Source: Thereva unica
Lineage: Eukaryota > Arthropoda > Insecta > Diptera > Therevidae
Assembly (NCBI GenBank): GCA_949987705.1
Contig: OX465286.1
Location: 24,923,545-24,987,544, forward strand
Length of the DNA stretch: 64,000 nucleotides
Direction of reading: 5' to 3'
The notes under the pieces were generated by a model. That model did not search any database and was not told where the DNA came from. It saw only the letters and a list, made by a program, of their open reading frames with translations. Position 1 is the stretch's first letter. The number at the start of each line of letters is the position of its first letter. Made by a program: the position numbers and the translations under genes. Positions 1 through 10,480 of the stretch are shown piece by piece.

Positions 1-3000
1 TGAGCTATTACTATCTTCACTTGAGCTCGGTTTTGCATCGTATTTTATCGGTGGGAATTTCCTAGGCCCAGTTTTCCTATAATGTTCAAGAATCTCTTCT
101 AACTGAGGAGCTGATGCTGGTAAATTGGGCTGAAAAGAAAATATTCCGTGATAATAAATTTAAAAATAACTGAGTATATTTCACCTTAGCTTTTTTGGGG
201 GGAGGTTTTATTTCTTCTTCCTCTGAAGTGTCAGATATCTCAAAAATTGGAGTAGGCTTTTCAGAAAATTCTGAGCTATTACTATCTTCACTTGAGCTCG
301 GTTTTGCATCGTATTTTATCGGTGGGAATTTCCTAGGCCCAGTTTTCCTATAATGTTCAAGAATCTCTTCTAACTGAGGAGCTGATGCTGGTAAATTGGG
401 CTGAAAAGAAAATATTCCGTGATAATAAATTTAAAAATAACTGAGTATATTTCACCTTAGCTTTTTTGGGGGGAGGTTTTATTTCTTCTTCCTCTGAAGT
501 GTCAGATATCTCAAAAATTGGAGTAGGCTTTTCAGAAAATTCTGAGCTATTACTATCTTCACTTGAGCTCGGTTTTGCATCGTATTTTATCGGTGGGAAT
601 TTCCTAGGCCCAGTTTTCCTATAATGTTCAAGAATCTCTTCTAACTGAGGAGCTGATGCTGGTAAATTGGGCTGAAAAGAAAATATTCCGTGATAATAAA
701 TTTAAAAATAACTGAATATATTTCACCTTAGCTTTTTTGGGGGGAGGTTTTATTTCTTCTTCCTCTGAAGTGTCAGATATCTCAAAAATTGGAGTAGGCT
801 TTTCAGAAAATTCTGAGCTATTACTATCTTCACTTGAGCTCGGTTTTGCATCGTATTTTATCGGTGGGAATTTCCTAGGCCCAGTTTTCCTATAATGTTC
901 AAGAATCTCTTCTAACTGAGGAGCTGATGCTGGTAAATTGGGCTGAAAAGAAAATATTCCGTGATAATAAATTTAAAAATAACTGAGTATATTTCACCTT
1001 AGCTTTTTTGGGGGGAGGTTTTATTTCTTCTTCCTCTGAAGTGTCAGATATCTCAAAAATTGGAGTAGGCTTTTCAGAAAATTCTGAGCTATTACTATCT
1101 TCACTTGAGCTCGGTTTTGCATCGTATTTTATCGGTGGGAATTTCCTAGGCCCAGTTTTCCTATAATGTTCAAGAATCTCTTCTAACTGAGGAGCTGATG
1201 CTGGTAAATTGGGCTGAAAAGAAAATATTCCGTGATAATAAATTTAAAAATAACTGAGTATATTTCACCTTAGCTTTTTTGGGGGGAGGTTTTATTTCTT
1301 CTTCCTCTGAAGTGTCAGATATCTCAAAAATTGGAGTAGGCTTTTCAGAAAATTCTGAGCTATTACTATCTTCACTTGAGCTCGGTTTTGCATCGTATTT
1401 TATCGGTGGGAATTTCCTAGGCCCAGTTTTCCTATAATGTTCAAGAATCTCTTCTAACTGAGGAGCTGATGCTGGTAAATTGGGCTGAAAAGAAAATATT
1501 CCGTGATAATAAATTTAAAAATAACTGAGTATATTTCACCTTAGCTTTTTTGGGGGGAGGTTTTATTTCTTCTTCCTCTGAAGTGTCAGATATCTCAAAA
1601 ATTGGAGTAGGCTTTTCAGAAAATTCTGAGCTATTACTATCTTCACTTGAGCTCGGTTTTGCATCGTATTTTATCGGTGGGAATTTCATAGGCCCAGTTT
1701 TCCTATAATGTTCAAGAATCTCTTCTAACTGAGGAGCTGATGCTGGTAAATTGGGCTGAAAAGAAAATATTCCGTGATAATAAATTTAAAAATAACTGAG
1801 TATATTTCACCTTAGCTTTTTTGGGGGGAGGTTTTATTTCTTCTTCCTCTGAAGTGTCAGATATCTCAAAAATTGGAGTAGGCTTTTCAGAAAATTCTGA
1901 GCTATTACTATCTTCACTTGAGCTCGGTTTTGCATCGTATTTTATCGGTGGGAATTTCCTAGGCCCAGTTTTCCTATAATGTTCAAGAATCTCTTCTAAC
2001 TGAGGAGCTGATGCTGGTAAATTGGGCTGAAAAGAAAATATTCCGTGATAATAAATTTAAAAATAACTGAGTATATTTCACCTTAGCTTTTTTGGGGGGA
2101 GGTTTTATTTCTTCTTCCTCTGAAGTGTCAGATATCTCAAAAATTGGAGTAGGCTTTTCAGAAAATTCTGAGCTATTACTATCTTCACTTGAGCTCGGTT
2201 TTGCATCGTATTTTATCGGTGGGAATTTCCTAGGCCCAGTTTTCCTATAATGTTCAAGAATCTCTTCTAACTGAGGAGCTGATGCTGGTAAATTGGGCTG
2301 AAAAGAAAATATTCCGTGATAATAAATTTAAAAATAACTGAGTATATTTCACCTTAGCTTTTTTGGGGGGAGGTTTTATTTCTTCTTCCTCTGAAGTGTC
2401 AGATATCTCAAAAATTGGAGTAGGCTTTTCAGAAAATTCTGAGCTATTACTATCTTCACTTGAGCTCGGTTTTGCATCGTATTTTATCGGTGGGAATTTC
2501 CTAGGCCCAGTTTTCCTATAATGTTCAAGAATCTCTTCTAACTGAGGAGCTGATGCTGGTAAATTGGGCTGAAAAGAAAATATTCCGTGATAATAAATTT
2601 AAAAATAACTGAGTATATTTCACCTTAGCTTTTTTGGGGGGAGGTTTTATTTCTTCTTCCTCTGAAGTGTCAGATATCTCAAAAATTGGAGTAGGCTTTT
2701 CAGAAAATTCTGAGCTATTACTATCTTCACTTGAGCTCGGTTTTGCATCGTATTTTATCGGTGGGAATTTCCTAGGCCCAATTTTCCTATAATGTTCAAG
2801 AATCTCTTCTAACTGAGGAGCTGATGCTGGTAAATTGGGCTGAAAAGAAAATATTCCGTGATAATAAATTTAAAAATAACTGAGTATATTTCACCTTAGC
2901 TTTTTTGGGGGGAGGTTTTATTTCTTCTTCCTCTGAAGTGTCAGATATCTCAAAAATTGGAGTAGGCTTTTCAGAAAATTCTGAGTTATTACTATCTTCA

Positions 3001-6000
3001 CTTGAGCTCGGTTTTGCATCGTATTTTATCGGTGGGAATTTCCTAGGCCCAGTTTTCCTATAATGTTCAAGAATCTCTTCTAACTGAGGAGCTGATGCTG
3101 GTAAATTGGGCTGAAAAGAAAATATTCCGTGATAATAAATTTAAAAATAACTGAGTATATTTCACCTTAGCTTTTTTGGGGGGAGGTTTTATTTCTTCTT
3201 CCTCTGAAGTGTCAGATATCTCAAAAATTGGAGTAGGCTTTTCAGAAAATTCTGAGCTATTACTATCTTCACTTGAGCTCGGTTTTGCATCGTATTTTAT
3301 CGGTGGGAATTTCCTAGGCCCAGTTTTCCTATAATGTTCAAGAATCTCTTCTAACTGAGGAGCTGATGCTGGTAAATTGGGCTGAAAAGAAAATATTCCG
3401 TGATAATAAATTTAAAAATAACTGAGTATATTTCACCTTAGCTTTTTTGGGGGGAGGTTTTATTTCTTCTTCTCTCTGAAGTGTCAGATATCTCAAAAAT
3501 TGGAGTAGGCTTTTCAGAAAATTCTGAGCTATTACTATCTTCACTTGAGCTCGGTTTTGCATCGTATTTTATCGGTGGGAATTTCCTAGGCCCAGTTTTC
3601 CTATAATGTTCAAGAATCTCTTCTAACTGAGGAGCTGATGCTGGTAAATTGGGCTGAAAAGAAAATATTCCGTGATAATAAATTTAAAAATAACTGAGTA
3701 TATTTCACCTTAGCTTTTTTGGGGGGAGGTTTTATTTCTTCTTCCTCTGAAGTGTCAGATATCTCAAAAATTGGAGTAGGCTTTTCAGAAAATTCTGAGC
3801 TATTACTATCTTCACTTGAGCTCGGTTTTGCATCGTATTTTATCGGTGGGAATTTCCTAGGCCCAGTTTTCCTATAATGTTCAAGAATCTCTTCTAACTG
3901 AGGAGCTGATGCTGGTAAATTGGGCTGAAAAGAAAATATTCCGTGATAATAAATTTAAAAATAACTGAGTATATTTCACCTTAGCTTTTTTGGGGGGAGG
4001 TTTTATTTCTTCTTCCTCTGAAGTGTCAGATATCTCAAAAATTGGAGTAGGCTTTTCAGAAAATTCTGAGCTATTACTATCTTCACTTGAGCTCGGTTTT
4101 GCATCGTATTTTATCGGTGGGAATTTCCTAGGCCCAGTTTTCCTATAATGTTCAAGAATCTCTTCTAACTGAGGAGCTGATGCTGGTAAATTGGGCTGAA
4201 AAGAAAATATTCCGTGATAATAAATTTAAAAATAACTGAGTATATTTCACCTTAGCTTTTTTGGGGGGAGGTTTTATTTCTTCTTCCTCTGAAGTGTCAG
4301 ATATCTCAAAAATTGGAGTAGGCTTTTCAGAAAATTCTGAGCTATTACTATCTTCACTTGAGCTCGGTTTTGCATCGTATTTTATCGGTGGGAATTTCCT
4401 AGGCCCAGTTTTCCTATAATGTTCAAGAATCTCTTCTAACTGAGGAGCTGATGCTGGTAAATTGGGCTGAAAAGAAAATATTCCGTGATAATAAATTTAA
4501 AAATAACTAAGTATATTTCACCTTAGCTTTTTTGGGGGGAGGTTTTATTTCTTCTTCCTCTGAAGTGTCAGATATCTCAAAAATTGGAGTAGGCTTTTCA
4601 GAAAATTCTGAGCTATTACTATCTTCACTTGAGCTCGGTTTTGCATCGTATTTTATCGGTGGGAATTTCCTAGGCCCAGTTTTCCTATAATGTTCAAGAA
4701 TCTCTTCTAACTGAGGAGCTGATGCTGGTAAATTGGGCTGAAAAGAAAATATTCCGTGATAATAAATTTAAAAATAACTGAGTATATTTCACCTTAGCTT
4801 TTTTGGGGGGAGGTTTTATTTCTTCTTCCTCTGAAGTGTCAGATATCTCAAAAATTGGAGTAGGCTTTTCAGAAAATTCTGAGCTATTACTATCTTCACT
4901 TGAGCTCGGTTTTGCATCGTATTTTATCGGTGGGAATTTCCTAGGCCCAGTTTTCCTATAATGTTCAAGAATCTCTTCTAACTGAGGAGCTGATGCTGGT
5001 AAATTGGGCTGAAAAGAAAATATTCCGTGATAATAAATTTAAAAATAACTGAGTATATTTCACCTTAGCTTTTTTGGGGGGAGGTTTTATTTCTTCTTCC
5101 TCTGAAGTGTCAGATATCTCAAAAATTGGAGTAGGCTTTTCAGAAAATTCTGAGCTATTACTATCTTCACTTGAGCTCGGTTTTGCATCGTATTTTATCG
5201 GTGGGAATTTCCTAGGCCCAGTTTTCCTATAATGTTCAAGAATCTCTTCTAACTGAGGAGCTGATGCTGGTAAATTGGGCTGAAAAGAAAATATTCCGTG
5301 ATAATAAATTTAAAAATAACTGAGTATATTTCACCTTAGCTTTTTTGGGGGGAGGTTTTATTTCTTCTTCCTCTGAAGTGTCAGATATCTCAAAAATTGG
5401 AGTAGGCTTTTCAGAAAATTCTGAGCTATTACTATCTTCACTTGAGCTCGGTTTTGCATCGTATTTTATCGGTGGGAATTTCCTAGGCCCAGTTTTCCTA
5501 TAATGTTCAAGAATCTCTTCTAACTGAGGAGCTGATGCTGGTAAATTGGGCTGAAAAGAAAATATTCCGTGATAATAAATTTAAAAATAACTGAGTATAT
5601 TTCACCTTAGATTTTTTGGGGGGAGGTTTTATTTCTTCTTCCTCTGAAGTGTCAGATATCTCAAAAATTGGAGTAGGCTTTTCAGAAAATTCTGAGCTAT
5701 TACTATCTTCACTTGAGCTCGGTTTTGCATCGTATTTTATCGGTGGGAATTTCCTAGGCCCAGTTTTCCTATAATGTTCAAGAATCTCTTCTAACTGAGG
5801 AGCTGATGCTGGTAAATTGGACTGAAAAGAAAATATTCCGTGATAATAAATTTAAAAATAACTGAGTATATTTCACCTTAGCTTTTTTGGGGGGAGGTTT
5901 TATTTCTTCTTCCTCTGAAGTGTCAGATATCTCAAAAATTGGAGTAGGCTTTTCAGAAAATTCTGAGCTATTACTATCTTCACTTGAGCTCGGTTTTGCA

Positions 6001-9000
6001 TCGTATTTTATCGGTGGGAATTTCCTAGGCCCAGTTTTCCTATAATGTTCAAGAATCTCTTCTAACTGAGGAGCTGATGCTGGTAAATTGGGCTGAAAAG
6101 AAAATATTCCGTGATAATAAATTTAAAAATAACTGAGTATATTTCACCTTAGCTTTTTTGGGGGGAGGTTTTATTTCTTCTTCCTCTGAAGTGTCAGATA
6201 TCTCAAAAATTGGAGTAGGCTTTTCAGAAAATTCTGAGCTATTACTATCTTCACTTGAGCTCGGTTTTGCATCGTATTTTATCGGTGGGAATTTCCTAGG
6301 CCCAGTTTTCCTATAATGTTCAAGAATCTCTTCTAACTGAGGAGCTGATGCTGGTAAATTGGGCTGAAAAGAAAATATTCCGTGATAATAAATTTAAAAA
6401 TAACTGAGTATATTTCACCTTAGCTTTTTTGGGGGGAGGTTTTATTTCTTCTTCCTCTGAAGTGTCAGATATCTCAAAAATTGGAGTAGGCTTTTCAGAA
6501 AATTCTGAGCTATTACTATCTTCACTTGAGCTCGGTTTTGCATCGTATTTTATCGGTGGGAATTTCCTAGGCCCAGTTTTCCTATAATGTTCAAGAATCT
6601 CTTCTAACTGAGGAGCTGATGCTGGTAAATTGGGCTGAAAAGAAAATATTCCGTGATAATAAATTTAAAAATAACTGAGTATATTTCACCTTAGCTTTTT
6701 TGGGGGGAGGTTTTATTTCTTCTTCCTCTGAAGTGTCAGATATCTCAAAAATTGGAGTAGGCTTTTCAGAAAATTCTGAGCTATTACTATCTTCACTTGA
6801 GCTCGGTTTTGCATCGTATTTTATCGGTGGGAATTTCCTAGGCCCAGTTTTCCTATAATGTTCAAGAATCTCTTCTAACTGAGGAGCTGATGCTGGTAAA
6901 TTGGGCTGAAAAGAAAATATTCCGTGATAATAAATTTAAAAATAACTGAGTATATTTCACCTTAGCTTTTTTGGGGGGAGGTTTTATTTCTTCTTCCTCT
7001 GAAGTGTCAGATATCTCAAAAATTGGAGTAGGCTTTTCAGAAAATTCTGAGCTATTACTATCTTCACTTGAGCTCGGTTTTGCATCGTATTTTATCGGTG
7101 GGAATTTCCTAGGCCCAGTTTTCCTATAATGTTCAAGAATCTCTTCTAACTGAGGAGCTGATGCTGGTAAATTGGGCTGAAAAGAAAATATTCCGTGATA
7201 ATAAATTTAAAAATAACTGAGTATATTTCACCTTAGCTTTTTTGGGGGGAGGTTTTATTTCTTCTTCCTCTGAAGTGTCAGATATCTCAAAAATTGGAGT
7301 AGGCTTTTCAGAAAATTCTGAGCTATTACTATCTTCACTTGAGCTCGGTTTTGCATCGTATTTTATCGGTGGGAATTTCCTAGGCCCAGTTTTCCTATAA
7401 TGTTCAAGAATCTCTTCTAACTGAGGAGCTGATGCTGGTAAATTGGGCTGAAAAGAAAATATTCCGTGATAATAAATTTAAAAATAACTGAGTATATTTC
7501 ACCCTAGCTTTTTTGGGGGGAGGTTTTATTTCTTCTTCCTCTGAAGTGTCAGATATCTCAAAAATTGGAGTAGGCTTTTCAGAAAATTCTGAGCTATTAC
7601 TATCTTCACTTGAGCTCGGTTTTGCATCGTATTTTATCGGTGGGAATTTCCTAGGCCCAGTTTTCCTATAATGTTCAAGAATCTCTTCTAACTGAGGAGC
7701 TGATGCTGGTAAATTGGGCTGAAAAGAAAATATTCCGTGATAATAAATTTAAAAATAACTGAGTATATTTCACATTAGCTTTTTTGGGGGGAGGTTTTAT
7801 TTCTTCTTCCTCTGAAGTGTCAGATATCTCAAAAATTGGAGTAGGCTTTTCAGAAAATTCTGAGCTATTACTATCTTCACTTGAGCTCGGTTTTGCATCG
7901 TATTTTATCGGTGGGAATTTCCTAGGCCCAGTTTTCCTATAATGTTCAAGAATCTCTTCTAACTGAGGAGCTGATGCTGGTAAATTGGGCTGAAAAGAAA
8001 ATATTCCGTGATAATAAATTTAAAAATAACTGAGTATATTTCACATTAGCTTTTTTGGGGGGAGGTTTTATTTCTTCTTCCTCTGAAGTGTCAGATATCT
8101 CAAAAATTGGAGTAGGCTTTTCAGAAAATTCTGAGCTATTACTATCTTCACTTGAGCTCGGTTTTGCATCGTATTTTATCGGTGGGAATTTCCTAGGCCC
8201 AGTTTTCCTATAATGTTCAAGAATCTCTTCTAACTGAGGAGCTGATGCTGGTAAATTGGGCTGAAAAGAAAATATTCCGTGATAATAAATTTAAAAATAA
8301 CTGAGTATATTTCACCTTAGCTTTTTTGGGGGGAGGTTTTATTTCTTCTTCCTCTGAAGTGTCAGATATCTCAAAAATTGGAGTAGGCTTTTCAGAAAAT
8401 TCTGAGCTATTACTATCTTCACTTGAGCTCGGTTTTGCATCGTATTTTATCGGTGGGAATTTCCTAGGCCCAGTTTTCCTATAATGTTCAAGAATCTCTT
8501 CTAACTGAGGAGCTGATGCTGGTAAATTGGGCTGAAAAGAAAATATTCCGTGATAATAAATTTAAAAATAACTGAGTATATTTCACCTTAGCTTTTTTGG
8601 GGGGAGGTTTTATTTCTTCTTCCTCTGAAGTGTCAGATATCTCAAAAATTGGAGTAGGCTTTTCAGAAAATTCTGAGCTATTACTATCTTCACTTGAGCT
8701 CGGTTTTGCATCGTATTTTATCGGTGGGAATTTCCTAGGCCCAGTTTTCCTATAATGTTCAAGAATCTCTTCTAACTGAGGAGCTGATGCTGGTAAATTG
8801 GGCTGAAAAGAAAATATTCCGTGATAATAAATTTAAAAATAACTGAGTATATTTCACCTTAGCTTTTTTGGGGGGAGGTTTTATTTCTTCTTCCTCTGAA
8901 GTGTCAGATATCTCAAAAATTGGAGTAGGCTTTTCAGAAAATTCTGAGCTATTACTATCTTCACTTGAGCTCGGTTTTGCATCGTATTTTATCGGTGGGA

Positions 9001-9344
9001 ATTTCCTAGGCCCAGTTTTCCTATAATGTTCAAGAATTTCTTCTAACTGAGGAGCTGATGCTGGTAAATTGGGCTGAAAAGAAAATATTCCGTGATAATA
9101 AATTTAAAAATAACTGAGTATATTTCACCTTAGCTTTTTTGGGGGGAGGTTTTATTTCTTCTTCCTCTGAAGTGTCAGATATCTCAAAAATTGGAGTAGG
9201 CTTTTCAGAAAATTCTGAGCTATTACTATCTTCACTTGAGCTCGGTTTTGCATCGTATTTTATCGGTGGGAATTTCCTAGGCCCAGTTTTCCTATAATGT
9301 TCAAGAATCTCTTCTAACTGAGGAGCTGATGCTGGTAAATTGGG

Positions 9345-9399
9345 CTGAAAAGAAAATATTCCGTGATAATAAATTTAAAAATAACTGAGTATATTTCAC
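9345..9399 (-). other. 55-nt repeat intron (representative)
   Basis: The minus-strand sequence starts GTGAAATATACTCAG and ends ATATTTTCTTTTCAG, with an AT-rich interior. It is a minimal insect-sized intron with a good polypyrimidine tract. It lies between codon 72 of one unit and codon 1 of the next (phase 0). The repeated presence of both splice sites in register with an open frame is the main reason for reading the array as exons rather than plain satellite. Splicing has not been shown. Confidence 0.5.
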
Positions 9400-9615
9400 C
9401 TTAGCTTTTTTGGGGGGAGGTTTTATTTCTTCTTCCTCTGAAGTGTCAGATATCTCAAAAATTGGAGTAGGCTTTTCAGAAAATTCTGAGCTATTACTAT
9501 CTTCACTTGAGCTCGGTTTTGCATCGTATTTTATCGGTGGGAATTTCCTAGGCCCAGTTTTCCTATAATGTTCAAGAATCTCTTCTAACTGAGGAGCTGA
9601 TGCTGGTAAATTGGG
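9400..9615 (-). CDS. Representative 72-codon repeat exon (first full unit of array 1 in transcription order)
   Basis: The exon is 216 nt, exactly 72 codons, open in one frame, with phase-0 introns on both sides. The acceptor TTTTCTTTTCAG precedes it at 9616-9627 and the donor GTGAAA begins at 9399. The peptide starts PNLPASAPQLEEILEHYRKT. It then has a basic-proline stretch (TGPRKFPPIKYD), a Ser/Glu-rich acidic region (SSSEDSNSSE), a hydrophobic-acidic segment PIFEISDTSEEEE and the basic end KPPPKKAK, which resembles a nuclear localisation signal. I recognise no domain family and expect a mostly disordered, possibly nuclear and phosphorylated repeat. The role is unknown. The same exon recurs in every unit of 1-9660, 26455-26902 and 31551-41721. 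There is no start codon in the unit, so this is an internal exon. Confidence 0.55.
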
Positions 9616-9806
9616 CTGAAAAGAAAATATTCCGTGATAATAAATTTAAAAATAACTGAGTGGCCTAATTTTATATGAAATAAATTTTAAAATGTACATC
9701 TCGAGCATGAGGAAACAAATGTCAAGACCACCAAGTGTTTACAAGCATGCCGAAAAAAAATTAAGGAAAATTATATAGATAATGGCATTTTTATCTTTTT
9801 ACTTAC
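9616..9806 (-). other. 191-nt intron at the 5' edge of exon array 1
   Basis: The array ends abruptly at about 9660 inside the intron part of the unit, and unrelated AT-rich sequence follows. On the minus strand a donor GTAAGT lies at 9801-9806 after exon bases ending ATGCA, and the first array acceptor lies at 9616-9627, which gives a 191-nt intron. The bases at about 9757-9822 recur at about 26331-26407, next to the other edge exon. That supports one gene structure rather than a chance junction. Confidence 0.5.
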
Positions 9807-9823
9807 TGCATTACTTTGGCTTT
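9807..9823 (-). pseudogene. 3' remnant of the edge exon, cut by a gypsy element
   Basis: Seventeen bases (minus AAAGCCAAAGTAATGCA) match the last codons of the complete 66-nt exon at 26389-26454 and are followed by the same GTAAGT donor. Homology to that exon stops at 9823/9824, where gypsy-derived sequence begins. The upstream exon of array 1 is therefore broken in this copy. Confidence 0.5.
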
Positions 9824-10480
9824 TAAAAACTTTCGCGAGGTTTTTATTTTTATTGTTCAAATAATTAAACACTAATGCAGATAATAAAATCTTTTGAGAT
9901 GCCATTTCTATTATTGATTTTATTTAAAAAAATTAAATTCGCGTACAACCGGAATACGAAATATGTGTGCACTAATAGCCGTCCACCTCACGACGCGTCT
10001 TTCTTTTAAGATCTAATGACAGACTGAATTTTATTTTATATATTTTTATTTTTTTATTTGAATTGCCTACTGCAATAATTTCCCTACTTGCCTATTCTTA
10101 CAATGGCAGGTAGTTATAGTGTTTAGTGAGTACAGCGGAGTTAGGTGTCCCTACATACTCCCCTCCCAGCGTAGCGAATACTGTAATGCTTCCTACTGCA
10201 GCGGCTCGCATTCATCGTTGCGGTCACAAGCCAGCGCTGGCTTTAGCCTATCGATTGATCTCGATTTGTTTGTGCCATTCAAATTGACGATGAATTGTTT
10301 GCGTAATCTTTTGATTACTGGGTATGGCCCTTCATATGGGGGTTCGAACGGTTTCCGTACCCGATCTACTCGGACGAAAACGTAATCAGAATCCTCTAGA
10401 TCCTTAGGCGTGTATACATCCTTTTGACTTGTTTGTCGAGGATGAACTGCTATAGATCCCACCAGATATGTTAAGCACAC
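9824..10480 (-). mobile_element. 3' end of a Ty3/gypsy LTR retrotransposon (copy 1)
   Basis: This is a fragment of a minus-strand gypsy element. It holds the end of pol (10193-10480), then a purine-rich tract GGGAGGGGAGTA immediately before TGTAGGGACACC, which fits a polypurine tract and the start of the 3' LTR at 10155. The AT-rich stretch down to 9824 is probably LTR, but its other end cannot be fixed. No gag, protease or reverse transcriptase remains: the element is cut near 10470, where a LINE of opposite orientation begins. Confidence 0.6.
10193..10480 (-). pseudogene. Gypsy integrase C-terminal fragment
   Basis: The 95-codon open stretch contains the segment VFVRVDRVRKPFEPPYEGPY followed by a short linker and SIDRLKPA. 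That layout is typical of the integrase C-terminal domain that ends gypsy polyproteins. It stops at TAG (10193-10195) just before the polypurine tract, as expected for the pol end. The catalytic core is absent, so it is an inactive remnant. The first residues (MCLTYLV) may come from the junction rather than from the element. Confidence 0.7.

Larger units (their letters stand above)
1..9660 (-). repeat. Exon-intron tandem array 1 (271-bp unit, about 35.6 copies)
   Basis: The period is 271 bp: TGAGCTATTAC recurs at 1, 272, 543 and so on to 9487. The array runs off the left edge of the window and ends in the flanking intron near 9660. On the minus strand each unit is a 216-nt open exon followed by a 55-nt intron with donor AAG|GTGAAATA and acceptor TTTTCTTTTCAG. 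Copies are almost identical. Variants that I can see include G>A at 716 (intron), 1688 (R to M), 2781 (T to I), 2986 (S to N), a one-base insertion near 3472, 4509 (intron), 5611 (A to S), 5821 (P to S), 7504 (K to R) and 7775 and 8046 (last exon base G to T). The exon-intron reading is inference from sequence; the repeat itself is direct observation. Confidence 0.97.

Noticed and set aside
1441..1689. 82-residue ORF on the minus strand
   Set aside because: It exists only because one unit has an AGG to ATG change; it reads from the exon through the intron and into the next exon out of frame.
3338..3562. 74-residue ORF in the frameshifted unit
   Set aside because: It is an artefact of the one-base insertion near 3472 and has no independent support.
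1..9660. CRISPR-like array
   Set aside because: The repeats are 271 bp, head to tail with no unique spacers, in a eukaryotic context.
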